From Streptomyces globisporus (GTDB lineage: Bacteria > Actinomycetota > Actinomycetes > Streptomycetales > Streptomycetaceae): a stretch of 64,000 bases of DNA. The stretch lies in contig BMTG01000011.1 of the NCBI GenBank assembly GCA_014649555.1, positions 62,001 to 126,000 on the forward strand, in the 5' to 3' direction. Positions 24,198 through 32,589 of the stretch are shown piece after piece (position 1 is the stretch's first letter; the number at the start of each line of letters is the position of its first letter). A program made the position numbers and the translations under genes. The notes below the pieces were generated by a model, which saw only the letters and a list, made by a program, of their open reading frames with translations, was not told where the DNA came from and made no database searches.

Positions 24198-24929
24198 ATG
24201 AGAAACCCGTTCCTGGCCTGCGCCGCCGTCGTCCTGACGGCGGCGGCGCTGGCCGCCTGCGGCTCGTCCGCGGACGGGAACGACCCGGAGGCCGCGGGCG
24301 CCCAGCGCCCCGCGGCCTCCGGGCCCGCCGTCCCCGGCCCGTCCGCCACCCCGGCCACCGAGCCCGCCACGCCGCGCACCGAGGAGCCGACGGCCCCGGG
24401 TGCGTCCGCTCCGGCCGCCACGGCCGAGGGTCCGAAGACGCCCGTCGACGAGATCACCCCGGCCACGGGGACGTTCACGAAGAAGCAGAAGGAGTATCTG
24501 AAGGACCGGGTACCCAAGGGGATGGACCCGGCGGCCGTGCTCCAGACCGGCCAGGAGACCTGCGACAAGCTGCGCTATCTCGTCAAGGCCGACCGGGACA
24601 CGGCGGTCGGCGCGATCGTGACGGGCGAGATCCCCGACGCGAAGGACGCGGTCGCCGGGCTCTGCACCCAGCACCAGGCCCTGGTCGACGAGGCGGCGTA
24701 CGCATACCCGGACGGCAAGCACTCCGGGAAGAAGCTCCGTCCGGGCGTGTACCGCTCGGCCTCCCCCACCACGGGCTGCTCCTGGCAGATCGCGGGGGCG
24801 GGCGGTAAGGAGCTGGCCTCCGGCGCCTCCGACACCGGGAAGTCCCGGAAGATCACCATCCCCGATTCCGCCGTTACGTTCACGTCCACAGGCTGCTACG
24901 CCTGGCTGCCCGAAGGAGCCGCGGGATGA
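24198..24929 (+). CDS. Secreted lipoprotein, unknown function
   Basis: A 243-residue lipoprotein. The N-terminal hydrophobic stretch ends in a lipobox LAAC with the lipidated cysteine at residue 21. A Pro/Ala/Thr-rich linker follows (about 25-90), then a domain of about 150 residues with four cysteines, which include ETCDKL, GLCTQH and TGCSWQI. The C-terminal part, GVYRSASPTTGCSWQ onward, resembles short beta-rich extracellular repeats. I recognise no enzymatic family. It sits 3 nt after the LamG protein and overlaps the next glycosyltransferase by 4 nt. The three genes are therefore co-translated, and this one probably works with the polysaccharide at the cell surface. Confidence 0.65.
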   Translation: MRNPFLACAAVVLTAAALAACGSSADGNDPEAAGAQRPAASGPAVPGPSATPATEPATPRTEEPTAPGASAPAATAEGPKTPVDEITPATGTFTKKQKEYLKDRVPKGMDPAAVLQTGQETCDKLRYLVKADRDTAVGAIVTGEIPDAKDAVAGLCTQHQALVDEAAYAYPDGKHSGKKLRPGVYRSASPTTGCSWQIAGAGGKELASGASDTGKSRKITIPDSAVTFTSTGCYAWLPEGAAG

Positions 24930-25765
24930 CCGCAGGTACGCCGAAACTCCCGATAGCCGTGGCGATCCCCACGAAGAACGAGGGACTGAACATCGCGGAG
25001 GCGGTGAAGTCGGTGCTCGGCCACTTCGAGGCGGTCGTCGTGGTGGATTCCCACAGCACCGACGACACCGTGAAGATCGCCGAGGAGTGCGGGGCCGAGG
25101 TGGTCACGTACACCTGGGACGGCGGGCACCCCCGGAAGAAGCAGTGGTGCCTGGAGAACGTCCGCACCGACCTGGACTGGATCCTGCTGCTCGACGGCGA
25201 CGAGCGGCTCAGCCCCGGGCTGCTGGCCGAGCTGCGGGAGACGTTCCGGAACCCGGACGCGCCGAAGCCGGCGGCGTACGACATACCGCTCGGCTACTGG
25301 TTCTCCGGGAAGCGGCTGCGGCACGGATACACCATCCGCAAGCGGTCGTTGACCGACCGGACCCGCTGCCACTACCCGGAGGTCGGGGACCTGGACGCAC
25401 CCGGGATCGGGGAGGTGGAGGGCCACTACCAGCCGGTCGCGGCGAGCGTGGGCACCCTCACCCACCCGATCGAGCACCAGGACCTCGACCCGGTGACCGC
25501 CTGGTTCGAGCGGCACAACCGCTACTCGGACTGGGAGGCCTGGCTGGAGCACCACCCCCGGGTGAAGGAGCAGGTGCGCCAGGTCAAGTCGCGCCAGGGG
25601 CAGTTGTTCCACAAGGCGCCGTTCAAGCCGGTGGTGTCCTTCGCCTACATGTATCTCTACAAGCGGGGATTCCTGGACGGCCGGGCGGGCCTCGACTTCG
25701 CGCTGGCGATGAGCTTCTACCGGTGGCAGATCGCGCTCAAGTCCCGCGAGAAGCCCGTACGTTGA
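24926..25765 (+). CDS. Glycosyltransferase family 2
   Basis: A 279-residue GT-A-fold glycosyltransferase. The N-terminus VAIPTKNEGLNIAEAVKSV is the nucleotide-sugar-binding start of family 2. VVVVDSHSTDDTVKIAEE follows, and the metal-binding D-x-D is in WILLLDGDERLS. The overall pattern is like the WaaE/KdtX branch that adds a sugar to a lipid-linked glycan. It is cytoplasmic or peripheral; no transmembrane helix is clear. The ATG overlaps the lipoprotein stop by 4 nt. It ends 12 nt from the convergent end of a family-4 glycosyltransferase gene. Donor and acceptor sugars cannot be deduced. Confidence 0.82.
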   Translation: MTAGTPKLPIAVAIPTKNEGLNIAEAVKSVLGHFEAVVVVDSHSTDDTVKIAEECGAEVVTYTWDGGHPRKKQWCLENVRTDLDWILLLDGDERLSPGLLAELRETFRNPDAPKPAAYDIPLGYWFSGKRLRHGYTIRKRSLTDRTRCHYPEVGDLDAPGIGEVEGHYQPVAASVGTLTHPIEHQDLDPVTAWFERHNRYSDWEAWLEHHPRVKEQVRQVKSRQGQLFHKAPFKPVVSFAYMYLYKRGFLDGRAGLDFALAMSFYRWQIALKSREKPVR

Positions 25766-25777
25766 TGAGTCAGCCGC

Positions 25778-26941
25778 TCACCCTCGCCTCCGGCGGACCA
25801 CGTCCTCGTAGGTCCGCCGGAGGGTGGCGGTGACGGCCTCGATGGTGAACTGCTCGTTCACCAGCTCCCAGGCGGCCTTGCCCGCCTGCTCGGCGGCCTC
25901 CGGCTCCAGCAGTTCCAGGATCGCGTCCGCGACCTTGCGCGCGTTGGCCGCGTCCTCGCCGACCCGGCTGTCGATCACCCGCCCCGAGCCCGCCGCGGCC
26001 ACATCGGGGGCCTGTCCGCAGGTGCGGGTGATGACGACCGGGGTGCCGACCGACATCGCCTCCAGCACCGAGACCGGGAACGGCTCCTCGATGGCGGGCA
26101 GCACATACACATCGGCCTCGCGGTCGGCGGCCAGCACCTCGTCGTGCTCCAACGGGCCGACATGGTCGAGGGATTCGGCCACTCCGAGCTGCCGGGCGAG
26201 CCCGAGGGTGCCGGCCAGGGCGCCGGTGTCGGGACCGGCCAGCACGAAGCGGGCGTCCGGGTGGCGCGCGAGGACGTGCGGCATCGCGGCGACGAAGTCC
26301 TCGGGCCGCTTGCGCTCCTGGATCCGGGCCAGATACAGCACGGTGGGCGGGCGGCCGGGCTCACGAGCGGGCTTGCGCTCCTGCGGACGGACCCCGTTGA
26401 CCAGCCGCACGGTGCGGGTGAGCGGGACGGGTGCGGCGACGGCGTTCACGTCGACGCGTTCCATCTCGGTGAGGTGCAGCACGGCGTCCGCCTCACGCAG
26501 CACCTTGCGGACCCCGAGGAGGTCGGTGAGCTGGGCGACCTTCTTCTCGGTGGGGTCGATCATGCCGTGGGTCTGGACGACCAGGGGCGTGCGGGTCGCG
26601 AGCGCGAGCAGCGCGGCGGGCAGGGTCACCAGGTCCCGCATCAGATGCACGTGGACGAGATCGGCGCCACGCATCATGCGGCGGGCGGTGTTCAGCAGCC
26701 CGGCGGAGGTGATGCCGCTGACCTCGAACATCGGGAGGAGGTGCCGGGCCTGGAAGAGGTGGACCGGAACTCCTTCGACTTCGCTGGGCAGTTCGCCATC
26801 GGGGAAGCCGTCACCGAGGGCCATGACACGTGCGTCGTCACCGTGCGCACGCTGGACCTTGGAGAGGTTGAACGCCACTCGCGTCGGACCGCCGAAGGCG
26901 TGGTCCGGGGTGTGGAGCGTGACAACGTGCAGGATTTTCAC
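25778..26941 (-). CDS. Glycosyltransferase family 4 (GT-B)
   Basis: A 387-residue retaining glycosyltransferase of the GT-B fold. The N-terminal domain begins MKILHVVTLHTPDHAFGGPTR, with the Gly-rich loop that contacts the acceptor. The C-terminal donor domain (about 195-370) has VLYLARIQERKRPEDFV, the DVYVLPAIEEPFPVSVLEAM motif (E-x7-E) and GTPVVITRTCG. The GTG start lies just after a GGGGA sequence. It is divergent from the Wzy-like polymerase gene with 109 nt between starts and is presumably one of the enzymes that extend the repeat unit. Confidence 0.85.
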   Translation of the reverse strand: MKILHVVTLHTPDHAFGGPTRVAFNLSKVQRAHGDDARVMALGDGFPDGELPSEVEGVPVHLFQARHLLPMFEVSGITSAGLLNTARRMMRGADLVHVHLMRDLVTLPAALLALATRTPLVVQTHGMIDPTEKKVAQLTDLLGVRKVLREADAVLHLTEMERVDVNAVAAPVPLTRTVRLVNGVRPQERKPAREPGRPPTVLYLARIQERKRPEDFVAAMPHVLARHPDARFVLAGPDTGALAGTLGLARQLGVAESLDHVGPLEHDEVLAADREADVYVLPAIEEPFPVSVLEAMSVGTPVVITRTCGQAPDVAAAGSGRVIDSRVGEDAANARKVADAILELLEPEAAEQAGKAAWELVNEQFTIEAVTATLRRTYEDVVRRRRG

Positions 26942-27050
26942 CAGAGTTCCCCTCGACTATGGCCAAGTATTCACAGCGTAGTCATCGGCCCCCCTCAAGT
27001 GGGCTGATTCGTTAGAGTGTTCAGCGGTTCACTGATCCCGGGGGGGGCGC

Positions 27051-28583
27051 ATGACGTCGGTGCACACGTCGGCGCAGGAGCAGGTCACTCCCACGGTCGT
27101 GGGTCCGCAGGGGCCCGGAGGTCCCGGTGGCACTCCGGAGCGGCCGATCGCCTGGTCGATGCTGTCGCGGGCACTGTCCGTGCCGCTCATCCTGGGCCTG
27201 GTCTGCTTCCTGCCCGCGGTGATCGCCGCCCAGCCCGGCAGCGGGGTCCGGGACACGGCGTACTGGCTCCAGCTGGTGCTGACCTGCTACGCGGGCGCCC
27301 GCCTCGCGACGATGATCCTCTCGACCCGGCGGCGGCTGCTCCAGGGCGTCTTCTGGATGTTCGTGTACATCGCGATGGGCGTGGCGCCGTTCGCCCAGGT
27401 GGTGATCGGGCAGACGCCGACGCCTATGGTGGGGCCGCGCCAGGACCTGGTCACGGCCATCGCGATGGTCCTGGTGGGGTGCGCCGCCTACGACCTGGGT
27501 GCGCTGCTGGCCTCCCGGCGCCCGCTGCGCCGCCGGGCCCCCTCCGCGCGAGGGTCGGTCAGCGGGCCGGCGGTCGCCCATCCGCTGCGGCTGCGCCTGC
27601 TGGTGCTGCTGGCGTTCACGGCGAGCGCGTTCTACGTGTTGAAGCTGGGCGGGCCCTCGGTCTTCTTCGCCAGCCGGCAGGAGATCAACGAGACCGTCGC
27701 GGCGAGCGGGGTGGTCGCAGAAGGATCCAATGTGGGCTCGGCGTTCCTCAAGGGCTTCGGGCAGGTCCCGGCGCTGCTGGCGCTGCTCTTCTACACCCGC
27801 CGTCTGGCGACCTCCTACCGAGCCCGGCGCAGACCGTCGACGGTGCTGGTGTGGGTGGCGCTGGCGGCGCTGAACCTGTTGGTGAACAACCCGGTCTCCA
27901 ACGCCCGTTACTGGTTCCTGACGGTGGTGGTGGCGTTCGTGTTCGCCGCATTCCCGAGCAGTGCGGCGGTCTACCGGACGGTCCTGACGGCAGGCGTGGT
28001 GGGGGCGCTGGTGCTGTTCCCGTACGCGGACAGGTTCCGGTACGAGGAGGGGAGCCAGCGGTCCGTGCAGTCGGCCTCGGTCTTCGATCCGCTGGTGACC
28101 AAGGACTACGACCAGATGGTGATGTTCGCCAACACCATCTCCTGGGTCGATACCCGGGGCCACACCTACGGCCGCCAACTGGCGGGATCCGGCCTGTTCT
28201 TCGTGCCGCGCGCGGTGTGGAGCGGGAAGCCGGAGGACACCGGGGTCCGGGTCGGGCAGTGGATGGGACTGCGGATGACCAACCTGTCGGCTCCGCTGTG
28301 GACCGAGTTCTGGGTCGATCTCGGTGCGGCCGGCATGATCGGCGGGATGGCCCTGATCGGCTACGCCTCGGCCCGCACCGACCGCCGCTACGCCCTGGCC
28401 GTCACCCGGGCGGGGCCCGGCCCGGGGAGCGTGCTGGCCATCGCAGCGCCGCTGATCGCCGGATACACCTTCATCCTGCTGCGCGGCCCGCTCCTCCAGG
28501 CGGCGGGGAAACTGGCCATCGCCGCGCTGTGCCTGGTCGCGATCAGTACGTACCGGGAGCGGCGGGCAGGGCGTCGGCGGTGA
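27051..28583 (+). CDS. Wzy-like polysaccharide polymerase / O-antigen polymerase-type membrane protein
   Basis: A 510-residue polytopic inner-membrane protein with about twelve hydrophobic segments and a large extracytoplasmic loop in its C-terminal half, the layout of Wzy/oligosaccharide-repeat polymerases. Family-wide sequence conservation is low, so the call relies on topology, size and location among Wzx-, Wzz- and glycosyltransferase-type genes. The ATG follows a run of eight Gs ending GCGC, an adequate ribosome site. It ends 27 nt from the convergent end of a propeller-like gene. O-antigen ligase is the other possibility. Confidence 0.68.
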   Translation: MTSVHTSAQEQVTPTVVGPQGPGGPGGTPERPIAWSMLSRALSVPLILGLVCFLPAVIAAQPGSGVRDTAYWLQLVLTCYAGARLATMILSTRRRLLQGVFWMFVYIAMGVAPFAQVVIGQTPTPMVGPRQDLVTAIAMVLVGCAAYDLGALLASRRPLRRRAPSARGSVSGPAVAHPLRLRLLVLLAFTASAFYVLKLGGPSVFFASRQEINETVAASGVVAEGSNVGSAFLKGFGQVPALLALLFYTRRLATSYRARRRPSTVLVWVALAALNLLVNNPVSNARYWFLTVVVAFVFAAFPSSAAVYRTVLTAGVVGALVLFPYADRFRYEEGSQRSVQSASVFDPLVTKDYDQMVMFANTISWVDTRGHTYGRQLAGSGLFFVPRAVWSGKPEDTGVRVGQWMGLRMTNLSAPLWTEFWVDLGAAGMIGGMALIGYASARTDRRYALAVTRAGPGPGSVLAIAAPLIAGYTFILLRGPLLQAAGKLAIAALCLVAISTYRERRAGRRR

Positions 28584-28610
28584 GCGCGCCGCCGTGCCCG
28601 CGACGGGGAT

Positions 28611-29564
28611 TCAGACCTCGATGCGTGTCCAGGTGTCGCCTGCCCGGAGCCAGAGGAATCCGAGCCGGCCCTGGGCACAGCGCAGGACGACCCGGCCTGG
28701 CGTCCTGAGCCGGACGCGACCGGTCACCGACCAGGTGCCGCCGTCGAGTTCGGCACGGACGAGTTCGGCGGCCCGCTTGTTGTGGTCCCGGCGTGTGAAG
28801 ACGGCCCGGTTGCCGCGGACCGCGAAGCCGTCCGGCTGCTGAAGAGGGCTGCGGTAGCTGGTCACCGCACCGGTGGCCGGGGTGATCTGGGTCAGGTAGG
28901 TGCCGCCCCTGGAGCTGCCGGGATACCAGACGAGCCAGACCCGGTCGTCCTCGGTCGCGGCGGTGCACCCCTGGAGAGGGTGATCGGGCAGCCGCCCATC
29001 GGGGGCCCAGGTCGCGTCTCCCCGGGCGCTCCAGCCCGCGAGGCCCGCTGCGGACTCGGGGTGTTCGCCGTAGATGCCCTCGTCGCCGTAGGCGGTCCAG
29101 ATACCTCCGTCGGCATCAGTGACCAGGGCGGCGATGTCGTCACCGACGCAGAGTTCGGCTTCCGGAGAGCCCGACGCGGAGAACACGACGGCGTTGGGCC
29201 GCCAGAGCTCTCCGTCCCCGACACGCGACGTCCGGCTGTTCACCAGCAGGAAGCGGGAGTCCGGGAGCAGCGCCAAGTGGCTCGGACGGATCCGGATGTC
29301 CTTCACCGGGATGCGCTTCTCCTCGCGGTCCGTGATCGTGACCAGCTCACCCGTGAACGGGGTTCTCAGCCCCCGTCCGACCCATCCCCTGGAGTATCGG
29401 CCACGGGTGAGGTACTTCAGGGAAACCAGCAGGACCGCGAGTTCACCGGCGGGGCCGACGCTCCACCAGAGGGCTCGTCGTCCCCGGACGGCATCGGCGG
29501 TGGGAAGCTGCCACACGCGGTGCATCGCGGGATCGGGGCGGTCGGTCGTGGAGCGGAGATTCAT
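28611..29564 (-). CDS. Predicted beta-propeller protein, unknown function
   Basis: A 317-residue soluble protein without signal peptide or membrane helix. It has repeated short beta-strand patterns ending in Trp or Tyr plus Gly (GIWTAYGDEGIYG, DDRVWLVWYPGSSRGG, AVFTRRDHNKR), consistent with a small propeller. I do not recognise the family. The ATG is preceded by AGAGGCG at eight bases. It lies between the polymerase (convergent) and flippase genes on the flippase strand, 86 nt beyond the flippase stop, so it may be the last gene of the flippase-chain length-glycosyltransferase transcript. No function is assigned. Confidence 0.5.
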   Translation of the reverse strand: MNLRSTTDRPDPAMHRVWQLPTADAVRGRRALWWSVGPAGELAVLLVSLKYLTRGRYSRGWVGRGLRTPFTGELVTITDREEKRIPVKDIRIRPSHLALLPDSRFLLVNSRTSRVGDGELWRPNAVVFSASGSPEAELCVGDDIAALVTDADGGIWTAYGDEGIYGEHPESAAGLAGWSARGDATWAPDGRLPDHPLQGCTAATEDDRVWLVWYPGSSRGGTYLTQITPATGAVTSYRSPLQQPDGFAVRGNRAVFTRRDHNKRAAELVRAELDGGTWSVTGRVRLRTPGRVVLRCAQGRLGFLWLRAGDTWTRIEV

Positions 29565-29650
29565 GGGCGGTCGCCTCTGGGACTCCGAGGGCGCGGCCGC
29601 TCGAAGATCACGACCTTACCCGTCCCGGCCCGGGAGGCCCAGCCTCCGAT

Positions 29651-30901
29651 TCAGGCCCGTCCGCCGACCGCGTCCTCGGCGACCGCCATGGCCGGGTCGG
29701 GCGCCGCGGTACGCCGACGCAGCCGGGCCACCCTGATCCAGGTGGCGGTGGCCTTGCAGAGCGAGCCCAGGAAGAGCCCCCAGGCGGCGCCCGGGACGCC
29801 TCCGACGACGTAACCGCCCGCGAGGAACGCCACGGCGGTGAGCGAGAAGACGACCTGGATGGCGAGCGTGGTGCGCGGGTCGAGCATGCGCAGGGCGAGC
29901 AGCCCGCAGGTGCCGACGGCCATCGCCGCGTACTGGCTGCCGGTCGCCGGGAGCAGGCCGGCGGCCACCGGCCAGGTGTCGCCGAGGAGTTGGCGTCCGG
30001 CGGAGTCGGGAAGCAGGGCGAGCACCGTGGCCCAGAGCGCTGCGGTCCCCGCGAGGGCGGCGGCGAGCGCGGCGGTGGCCCGGATCCGGCGGCGTTCGTC
30101 GCCGATGCGGCCGAGGATCGGCGGGCCGAAGGACGTGGCCGAGGTGAACAGCACGTTGAGCGGCCCGAACAGGGTGGTCGCCCCGCGCAGCGCCCCCACC
30201 AGGAGGGGGTTGCCGACCGCGCCGAGGCCGAGGACGGACAGCTGGCCGGTCGCGTTGCCGACGCCGAACTCGACGGTGAAGCGCTGCCCGAGGTGGCCGC
30301 GCCGCAGCATCGGACGCAGCCGCAGCGGGGACCCGGCGGTGGCGCGGTGGAGGAGGGCGGCGGAGAGCAGAAGCGCGGGGAGGGCGGACAGGCCCCAGAC
30401 GGCGATCAGCCGGGCCGGGGATGCTCCGTAGTCCTGCACGGAGAGGGCCCCGAGCACGCAACCCAGTCGCAACAGGTCGGACAGCAGGGCGAGATGGGGC
30501 TGCTGGAGGGTGGAGAAGGCGTACCGTACGGCGTCCTGTCCCAGCACCACGGGCAGGACGAGGCCGAGCATCAGCAGGGCGCGGGCGGTGTCGCCGGGGA
30601 TGAGGACGCACACGGCGGCCGGCGCCGCGCCGAGCACGGTGGCGGCGAGCACCGTGAACGTCACGGCGGACCGGCAGGCGCCCCGGGTCTCCTCCCCCGC
30701 GCCGCGCTGGAGGACCAGGGGCTGTCCGGTGTACGCCCCCGAGACGCCGAGCAACACCGTGAAGACCAGGTAGACGGCAGAGAAGCGGGCGAAGTCGGCC
30801 AGGGTGGAGAGCCGGGCGGCGGCCACCAGCACCAGGATGTTGGTGAGCGCCGCCACGCCCTGGTCCGCGACCGAGCAGAGGACGGCGGTGCGGGCTCTCA
30901 C
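29651..30901 (-). CDS. Wzx-like polysaccharide flippase (MATE/MOP superfamily)
   Basis: A 416-residue membrane protein with about twelve hydrophobic segments, resembling the polysaccharide-transporter branch of the MOP flippase superfamily, which moves lipid-linked repeat units across the membrane. Segments such as NILVLVAAARLSTLADFARFS, at the point where the first helices carry the LG-type fold start, fit this family. The GTG at 30901 overlaps the stop of the Wzz-like gene in the form GTGA, so the two are translationally coupled. Longer upstream frames run antiphase through that gene. The C-terminus is short and charged. Confidence 0.75.
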   Translation of the reverse strand: MRARTAVLCSVADQGVAALTNILVLVAAARLSTLADFARFSAVYLVFTVLLGVSGAYTGQPLVLQRGAGEETRGACRSAVTFTVLAATVLGAAPAAVCVLIPGDTARALLMLGLVLPVVLGQDAVRYAFSTLQQPHLALLSDLLRLGCVLGALSVQDYGASPARLIAVWGLSALPALLLSAALLHRATAGSPLRLRPMLRRGHLGQRFTVEFGVGNATGQLSVLGLGAVGNPLLVGALRGATTLFGPLNVLFTSATSFGPPILGRIGDERRRIRATAALAAALAGTAALWATVLALLPDSAGRQLLGDTWPVAAGLLPATGSQYAAMAVGTCGLLALRMLDPRTTLAIQVVFSLTAVAFLAGGYVVGGVPGAAWGLFLGSLCKATATWIRVARLRRRTAAPDPAMAVAEDAVGGRA

Positions 30902-32589
30902 CGGCGGGATGCCGGGAGGGTCAGGGAGCGCAGGCCGAGGGTCTCGGTGGGGTCTCCGGTGGTCTCGGGACTGTCCGGCTCGGCGGTGGGGCCGGTGGGG
31001 CCGCCGCCTCCGGAGCGGCGGCGGGCGGACTTCGGGCGGCGTTCGGCGCGGCGCAGCCGGCCCCGGGACGGGTGGAGCAGGGCGCCGAGGACGGAGCCGC
31101 CGGAGGCGCTGATGATCTCGCGGATGCGCTCCAGGTCGCTGCGGTGCACCTCGCGCGGGTCGCACACGATCATGACGCCGGTGACCCGGTCGACGAGGGC
31201 GACCGCGTCGGCGTAGGCGAGGACGGGCGGGGCGAGCACGATGACGACGGTGCCCGGGCTGTCGGCCTCGCCGACGATGCGGCCGACGGGCGGGGAGGTG
31301 AGGGCGCGCGGGACGTTGTCGACGGTGGCGCCGGGGATCAGCGTGAAGGCCCCGGAGCCGGGGACGTCCACGCCCGAGCGGGTGCCGGTGGGCCAGCTGC
31401 CGTCGCCCTCCTCGGCGGCCCAGCGCGGCGAACGCGTCTCGTGGGCGGCGGAGCCAAGCTCCCGGGCGAGGGCCGGGGTGCGCAGGTCGGCCTCGACGAG
31501 CAGGACGTCCCGGCCCATTTCGGCGAAGGCGGCGGCGAGGTTGGCGGCAGCGGCTGCCGCTGCCGCGTTGTCCCCGCGCGGGGCGGTGACCAGCAGACGG
31601 CGGCTCTCGGCGAACGACGGGTCGTAGGCCAGCCGGAAGGCGACCGCGCGGTACTCCTCGGCGAGCCGGGAGCCGCCGCGGCCGATGGCGAGCAGCCCTG
31701 CCCCGGCGGCGCGCTCCCGGGGCAGCGTGCCCAGCAGGGGGGCGCCGAGCGAGCGGACCAGCTCGCGGTCGGAGCGTACGGCGGGGTCGAAGACGAGCCG
31801 CACCCAGGACAGCAGCAGCCCGAGCGCCAGGCCGACGACACCACCGAGGCCGAGCAGCAGGGGCAGGCCCGCGCCGGTGGGTGAAGTCGGGGCGACCGGC
31901 TTCTTGTTGAGGTAGCCGGGGGTGGTGTCCAGGGCCTTCAGCTCGGAGATCTTCCGGCTCAGCTCGGAGATGGAGACAATGATGTTGGCGCGGGCGCTGG
32001 TGACGTCGTCGGCCGCTGTCGCACCGGCCTGCTCCTCCAGCAGGTCGCGTTTCTCCTCCAGCGGCTTCAGCTGGGCGCGGTAGCCGCCCGCCATGTTCTC
32101 GATGCTCTCCTCGGTGCGCGCCTTGCGGTGGGCCAGATAGGCGTTGGCGAGGGCTTCGGCGCGGGCGCGGGACTGTTCGGGGGTGGCGCCGGTGTAGGAG
32201 AAGCGGAGGGTGAGGGTGTTGGGCGGGTTGGTGACCTGGAGTCCGGCGAGCAGTTTGCGGGCGGTGACGTCGTCGCCCGCCTTGAGGAGGGTGCCCGCGG
32301 CCAGGGTGCCGACGGTGTCGCTGACGGCGGTCTGGCGCTCGGAGCCGATGTTGATGCCCTTGTCGGCGGTGGCTCCGGCGGCGAAGGGGTCGGCGATGGC
32401 GGACCGGACCTGGACCTCACCGGTGGCGGTGTACGTCTTCTCACCGCCGAGGGCGAGATAGCCGCCGCCGAGCAGTCCGACGACCACGCCGACGGCCAGC
32501 AGGGCGCGGTAGCGGAGGAGTTGGCGGAACTGGTCGCGCAGGAGCGCCGGCTCGTCGTGGTCGTCCAGGACCCGGTTCACAGATGTCAT
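30898..32589 (-). CDS. Wzz/chain-length determinant with degenerate BY-kinase domain
   Basis: A 563-residue membrane protein. A first helix (about 29-50) and second helix (about 235-255) flank an extracytoplasmic Wzz-type domain with a coiled section (about 155-225). The cytoplasmic part (about 300-490) aligns with the CpsD/Wzc tyrosine kinase fold: RLAEEYRAVAFRLAYD, DVLLVEADLRTPALA and VIVLAPPVLAYADAVAL are the usual landmarks, including a Walker A'-like D in EADLR. The P-loop itself (residues 336-343) reads A-P-R-G-D-N-A-A and lacks the Gly-Lys-Thr/Ser needed for ATP binding, and no Tyr cluster ends the protein. It is therefore likely a pseudokinase acting as a copolymerase scaffold. Its ATG overlaps the upstream glycosyltransferase stop. 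Confidence 0.78.
   Translation of the reverse strand: MTSVNRVLDDHDEPALLRDQFRQLLRYRALLAVGVVVGLLGGGYLALGGEKTYTATGEVQVRSAIADPFAAGATADKGINIGSERQTAVSDTVGTLAAGTLLKAGDDVTARKLLAGLQVTNPPNTLTLRFSYTGATPEQSRARAEALANAYLAHRKARTEESIENMAGGYRAQLKPLEEKRDLLEEQAGATAADDVTSARANIIVSISELSRKISELKALDTTPGYLNKKPVAPTSPTGAGLPLLLGLGGVVGLALGLLLSWVRLVFDPAVRSDRELVRSLGAPLLGTLPRERAAGAGLLAIGRGGSRLAEEYRAVAFRLAYDPSFAESRRLLVTAPRGDNAAAAAAAANLAAAFAEMGRDVLLVEADLRTPALARELGSAAHETRSPRWAAEEGDGSWPTGTRSGVDVPGSGAFTLIPGATVDNVPRALTSPPVGRIVGEADSPGTVVIVLAPPVLAYADAVALVDRVTGVMIVCDPREVHRSDLERIREIISASGGSVLGALLHPSRGRLRRAERRPKSARRRSGGGGPTGPTAEPDSPETTGDPTETLGLRSLTLPASRR

Noticed and set aside
21648-24722. Minus-strand open frame of about 1,020 codons opposite the LamG protein gene
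   Set aside because: Low-complexity shadow; the plus strand has a signal peptide, propeller repeats and a LamG domain.
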